Position numbers and translations under genes: made by a program. This document shows positions 19,445-22,379 of a stretch of DNA of 22,379 bases, in pieces. The stretch comes from Aestuariicoccus sp032586235 (GTDB taxonomy: Bacteria; Pseudomonadota; Alphaproteobacteria; Rhodobacterales; Rhodobacteraceae): positions 1 to 22,379 of the forward strand of contig NZ_JAWHTD010000054.1 of the NCBI RefSeq assembly GCF_032586235.1. Reading direction: 5' to 3'. The notes under the pieces are model-generated. The model was given only the letters and a program-made list of their open reading frames with translations. It did not search any database and was not told where the DNA came from. Within the stretch, counting starts at the first letter, position 1; every line of letters begins with the position of its first letter.

Positions 19445-20647
19445 ATGTTCGGACTGGACAAGAAAGACTTCATGCTGCTGGTCATCGTCGCGATCCTGAC
19501 GATGTGCGCGCCCTTCCTGCTCAACCCGTTCCCCGAGGGCTCGGCCATGGCGCAGTTCAACGCGGGCTATCCCGACCTCATGCAGCGCTTCGTGATCTTC
19601 GGCATCTTCGCCATCGGCTTCAACATCCTCTTCGGCCTGACCGGATATCTCAGCTTCGGCCATGCCGCCTTTCTCGGCGTGGGCAGCTATTCGGCCGTAT
19701 GGATGTTCAAGCTGCTCAGCATGAACGTGATCCCCGCCATCGCGCTGGCCGTGGTCACATCGGGCCTCTTCGCCCTCGTGATCGGCTACGTGAGCCTGCG
19801 GCGCTCCGGCATCTACTTTTCGATCCTGACGCTGGCCTTCGCGCAGATGTCCTTCGCGCTGGCCTATTCCGTGCTCACGCCGATCACCGGCGGCGAGACC
19901 GGCCTGCAGCTGGCGCTCGACGATCCGCGCATTCTCGACATGGTGGCGAACGAGACCGGCAACATCCCGGTTCCGGGCCTCTTCGGGCTCGAGATGCGGG
20001 GCAGCTTCGACCTCTCCATGGGCAACTGGGTCTTCACCTTCAACACCGGCTATTATTTCAGCGCCCTGATCATGCTGATCAGCTTCTACATCGCGATCCG
20101 CATCTTCCGCTCGCCTTTCGGCCTAATGCTGCGCGCGGTCAAGTCGAACCAGCAGCGCCTGAAATACACCGGCCTCAACCCGCGCCCCTACACGCTGGCG
20201 GCCTTTGTGATCTCGGGCATGTATGCCGGTCTGGCTGGCGGGCTGATGGCTGCGATGGACCCGCTGGCGGGCGCCGAGCGCATGTTCTGGACCGCCTCGG
20301 GCGAGGTCGTTCTGATGACCATCCTGGGCGGCGTCGGCACGCTGATCGGGCCGGTGCTGGGCGCGGGCATGATCAAGTACATGGAAAACATCATTTCCAA
20401 GATCAACTCGGACATCCTGCACACCTGGTTCGCCTTCCTGCCCGACGGGCTCGAGGATTTCGTGGTCGCGATCGTCTATCCGTTCATCGGCAAGGGCTGG
20501 CACCTGACGCTGGGCATCGTGTTCATGCTGGTGGTGATCTTCCTGCCGGGCGGCCTCGTCGAAGGCGGCCAGCGGATCGCACGGCTCTTCCGCCGCAAGA
20601 AGGCGGACGACACCGGTAAATCCGCCTCCACCGAACCCGCCGAATAA
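19445..20647 (+). CDS. Branched-chain-type ABC permease (LivM family)
   Basis: The 400-residue inner-membrane protein shows the LivM pattern: FNILFGLTGYLSFGHAAFLG (59-78), SLRRSGIYFSILTLAFAQM (117-135) and the coupling loop FRSPFGLMLRAVKSNQQRL (221-239). Residues about 150-200 form a long loop between helices. The C-terminus is a charged tail (RRKKADDTGKSASTEPAE). It starts 3 bp after the first permease and its ribosome site GGAGG lies inside that gene's end, so expression is coupled. It pairs with the preceding protein to form the channel. Confidence 0.92.
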   Translation: MFGLDKKDFMLLVIVAILTMCAPFLLNPFPEGSAMAQFNAGYPDLMQRFVIFGIFAIGFNILFGLTGYLSFGHAAFLGVGSYSAVWMFKLLSMNVIPAIALAVVTSGLFALVIGYVSLRRSGIYFSILTLAFAQMSFALAYSVLTPITGGETGLQLALDDPRILDMVANETGNIPVPGLFGLEMRGSFDLSMGNWVFTFNTGYYFSALIMLISFYIAIRIFRSPFGLMLRAVKSNQQRLKYTGLNPRPYTLAAFVISGMYAGLAGGLMAAMDPLAGAERMFWTASGEVVLMTILGGVGTLIGPVLGAGMIKYMENIISKINSDILHTWFAFLPDGLEDFVVAIVYPFIGKGWHLTLGIVFMLVVIFLPGGLVEGGQRIARLFRRKKADDTGKSASTEPAE

Positions 20648-20659
20648 GGAGCGCCGACC

Positions 20660-21415
20660 ATGGGCATTCTCGAAGTCAAAGACGTCAACAAGCGGTTCGG
20701 CGGCCTGCAGGCCCTGGGCAACGTGAACCTCAGCATCCAGGAAAACAGCTGCCACGCGATCATCGGCCCCAACGGGGCGGGCAAATCCACCCTGCTCAAC
20801 TGCCTGGTGGGCAAGCTCATCCCCGATACCGGGTCGGTCATGTTCGACGGCCAGTCGGTGCTGGGCCGCTCGCCGCATGAGATCAACCAGATGGGCATTT
20901 CCCGGGTGTTCCAGACGCCCGAGATCTTCGGCGATCTCAGCGTCATGGAAAACATGATGATCCCCTGCTTCGCCAGGCGCGACGGCGCGTTCGCCCTGCA
21001 CGGTATCCGCTCGGTCACCTCCGAAGCAGAGCTGCGCGATCAGGCGATCGAGATGCTCGAAGACGTGAACATGGCCGACAAGCGCAACATGCACGCCGCC
21101 TCGATGTCGCGCGGCGACAAGCGGCGGCTGGAAATGGCCATGTGCCTGGTGCAGAAGCCCAAGCTTCTGCTGCTCGACGAACCCACCGCCGGCATGGCGC
21201 GCGCCGACACCAACAACACGATCGACCTGCTCAAGGAGATCAAGGACAAGCGCAACATCACCATCGGCATCATCGAACACGACATGCACGTGGTGTTCAG
21301 CCTGGCCGAACGCATCACGGTTCTGGCCCAGGGCACCCCGCTGGTCGAGGACACGCCTGAGAACATCAAGGGCCATCCCAAGGTGAAAGAGGCCTATCTG
21401 GGCGAAAGCGCGTGA
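20660..21415 (+). CDS. ABC transporter ATP-binding protein (LivG family)
   Basis: The 251-residue cytoplasmic ATPase has Walker A GPNGAGKST (36-44), Q-loop Q85, Walker B LLLLDEP (169-175) and H-loop H207. The signature, usually LSGGQ or LSYGQ, reads MSRGD (149-153) followed by KRRLE, a variant that keeps the serine and second glycine. The C-terminal ENIKGHPKVKEAYLGE is the LivG-type tail. It begins 12 bp after the second permease with AAGGAG upstream of the ATG, and works as a pair with the ATPase at 21447 to drive import. Confidence 0.93.
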   Translation: MGILEVKDVNKRFGGLQALGNVNLSIQENSCHAIIGPNGAGKSTLLNCLVGKLIPDTGSVMFDGQSVLGRSPHEINQMGISRVFQTPEIFGDLSVMENMMIPCFARRDGAFALHGIRSVTSEAELRDQAIEMLEDVNMADKRNMHAASMSRGDKRRLEMAMCLVQKPKLLLLDEPTAGMARADTNNTIDLLKEIKDKRNITIGIIEHDMHVVFSLAERITVLAQGTPLVEDTPENIKGHPKVKEAYLGESA

Positions 21416-21446
21416 CGCGCGCGGTCAGACAAGAAGGATCAATGCG

Positions 21447-22202
21447 ATGAACGTCAGACCCGACTTTTCCAAGAACGCCAACAAGGCCGAAACCGCGCCC
21501 GCCTTTCTCAGCGTGTGGGACATGCATTCCTACTACGGCGAGAGCTACATCGTGCAGGGCATCAACTTCAACGTCCACGAGGGCGAGATCCTGGCGCTGC
21601 TGGGCCGCAACGGGGCCGGCAAGACGACCACCCTGCGCTCGATCGCGCGGCTCGACAGCCCGCAGGTGCAGCACGGCGAGATCTGGCTCGACCACCAGCC
21701 GCTGCACAAGATGAGCAGCTACGAGGCGGCGACCGCCGGGCTAGGGCTGGTGCCCGAGGACCGGCGCATCATTCCCGGGCTCACGGTCGAGGAAAACCTC
21801 AAGCTGGCGCAGATCGCGCCGCCCATCGGCTGGTCGATCGAACGGCTCTACCAGCTTTTCCCGCGTCTGGGCGAGCGCCGCAACCAGGAGGGCGTGACGC
21901 TGTCTGGCGGCGAGCAGCAGATGCTGGCCATCGCCCGGGCGCTGGCGCGCGACATCAAGGTGCTGCTGCTCGACGAGCCCTACGAGGGCCTCGCCCCGGT
22001 GATCGTGGACGAGATCGAAAAGACCCTGCGCGTGGTCAAGGAACAGGGCATGACCACGATCCTCGTCGAACAGAACGCGGTGCGCGCGCTGCAGCTGGCC
22101 GACCGGGCCGTGATCCTCGACACCGGCTCCATCGTCTTCGACGGCTCCGCCTCCGAGGTTCTGGAAAACGAATCGCTGCGCGCCGAATATCTCGCGATCT
22201 GA
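21447..22202 (+). CDS. ABC transporter ATP-binding protein (LivF family)
   Basis: The 251-residue ATPase has Walker A GRNGAGKTT (53-61), a canonical signature LSGGE (152-156) and Walker B LLLDEP (173-178), with the LivF-like VEQN (208-211) carrying the H-loop region in which asparagine takes the histidine's place-relative position, as is usual in LivF. The segment EDRRIIPGLTVEENLKL (104-120) is also typical. About 20 extra residues precede the domain (MNVRPDFSKNANKAETAPAF). AAGGAT lies upstream of the ATG. Last gene of the transporter operon, 81 bp before acs. Confidence 0.93.
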   Translation: MNVRPDFSKNANKAETAPAFLSVWDMHSYYGESYIVQGINFNVHEGEILALLGRNGAGKTTTLRSIARLDSPQVQHGEIWLDHQPLHKMSSYEAATAGLGLVPEDRRIIPGLTVEENLKLAQIAPPIGWSIERLYQLFPRLGERRNQEGVTLSGGEQQMLAIARALARDIKVLLLDEPYEGLAPVIVDEIEKTLRVVKEQGMTTILVEQNAVRALQLADRAVILDTGSIVFDGSASEVLENESLRAEYLAI

Positions 22203-22227
22203 CGGCAAGCCGCCCCTACGACCGATG

Positions 22228-22262
22228 GACGGCTTGCATCCCGCGTGCAGGCCGTCTTTCCT
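22228..22262 (+). terminator. Terminator-like hairpin between the ABC operon and acs
   Basis: GACGGCTTGCA (22228-22238) pairs with TGCAGGCCGTC (22246-22256), 11 bp including one G-T pair, around a 7-nt loop, followed by TTTCCTT. An alternative 8-bp pairing uses GCAAGCCG (22205-22212) with CGGCTTGC (22230-22237), sharing the same left arm. The two exclude each other, as in an attenuator. The T-run is weak, so read-through into acs is likely. Confidence 0.55.
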
Positions 22263-22283
22263 TGCAACCGAGGAGGACATCAC

Positions 22284-22379
22284 ATGACCACGAAAACTTA
22301 CGCGCCGTCCGACGATCTTGTCGCTGCGGCGAATGTCGATGCTGCGGCTTATGAGGAGATGTATGCGCGGTCGGTATCG
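22284..22379 (+). CDS. acs: Acetyl-CoA synthetase, N-terminal start (runs off right edge)
   Basis: The first 32 codons are visible (MTTKTYAPSDDLVAA, then NVDAAAYEEMYARSVS). The pattern YxPSxxxVxxAxVDAxxYxxMYxxS is the N-terminus of AMP-forming acetyl-CoA synthetase, which turns acetate, ATP and CoA into acetyl-CoA. A strong AGGAGG (22271-22276) lies 7 nt before the ATG. Propionyl-CoA synthetase is a less likely alternative; the rest of the gene is outside the window. Its position directly after the ABC operon is the main clue to what that transporter serves. Confidence 0.8.
   Translation, partial: MTTKTYAPSDDLVAAANVDAAAYEEMYARSVS

Noticed and set aside
16301..19663. Minus-strand open frame of 1120 codons
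   Set aside because: Covers the binding protein and permease genes in antisense and overlaps the XRE gene in another frame; no recognisable domain.
20660..21415. Unusual MSRGD signature in the LivG-type ATPase as a sign of inactivity
   Set aside because: Serine and second glycine are kept, all other motifs are intact, and variant signatures occur in LivG-type proteins.

Overview
The window (about 22.4 kb, GC-rich, roughly two thirds G+C by eye) looks like a chromosomal segment of an alphaproteobacterium of the family Rhodobacteraceae, most likely the Roseobacter group. Pointers are the gapR (DUF2312) gene, an XRE regulator with a C-terminal short-chain-acid (DUF2083-type) domain and no ImmA/IrrE domain, the split blh/YeeE/DUF442 sulfur operon, a SLC5-fused histidine kinase, and a branched-chain-type ABC operon placed directly before acetyl-CoA synthetase. 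No insertion sequence, phage gene or CRISPR array was seen.

Layout. 1-1590 (-): N-terminal 530 residues of a large secreted repeat protein, RTX calcium-binding nonapeptides followed by cadherin/VCBS-like repeats, running off the left edge. 1591-2019: AT-rich promoter region, a 20-bp perfect palindrome that resembles a tRNA 3' end, then tRNA-Thr(UGU) (-). 2152-3807 (-): solitary Fe3+-type ABC permease. 3897-4778 (+): conserved-looking protein resembling a degenerate sulfotransferase. 4787-5047 (-): GapR. 5170-5385 (+): small membrane protein. 5392-7380 (-): enoyl-CoA hydratase / 3-hydroxyacyl-CoA dehydrogenase fusion whose dehydrogenase half has lost key residues. 7516-8054 (-): small acidic protein and a DksA/TraR-type zinc-finger protein. 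8196-10380 (+): four-gene persulfide/sulfide detoxification operon (MBL sulfur dioxygenase, two YeeE/YedE halves, DUF442 sulfurtransferase).

10589-22379 is the most interesting part. On the minus strand lie an XRE regulator, a single-domain response regulator, a two-TM protein and an SLC5-STAC-histidine kinase (the last three joined by ATGA overlaps), followed by an orphan FliM-like protein. Divergently on the plus strand lie a Tat-exported substrate-binding protein, two permeases, two ATPases and the start of acetyl-CoA synthetase. I infer one module that senses, imports and activates acetate or another short-chain acid. It resembles the CrbS/R-acs and CbrA systems of gammaproteobacteria, but its response regulator has no output domain and its XRE regulator carries a stretch closely resembling a histidine-kinase DHp hairpin, so a phosphorelay to that regulator is conceivable. 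This is a hypothesis from gene order and motifs only.
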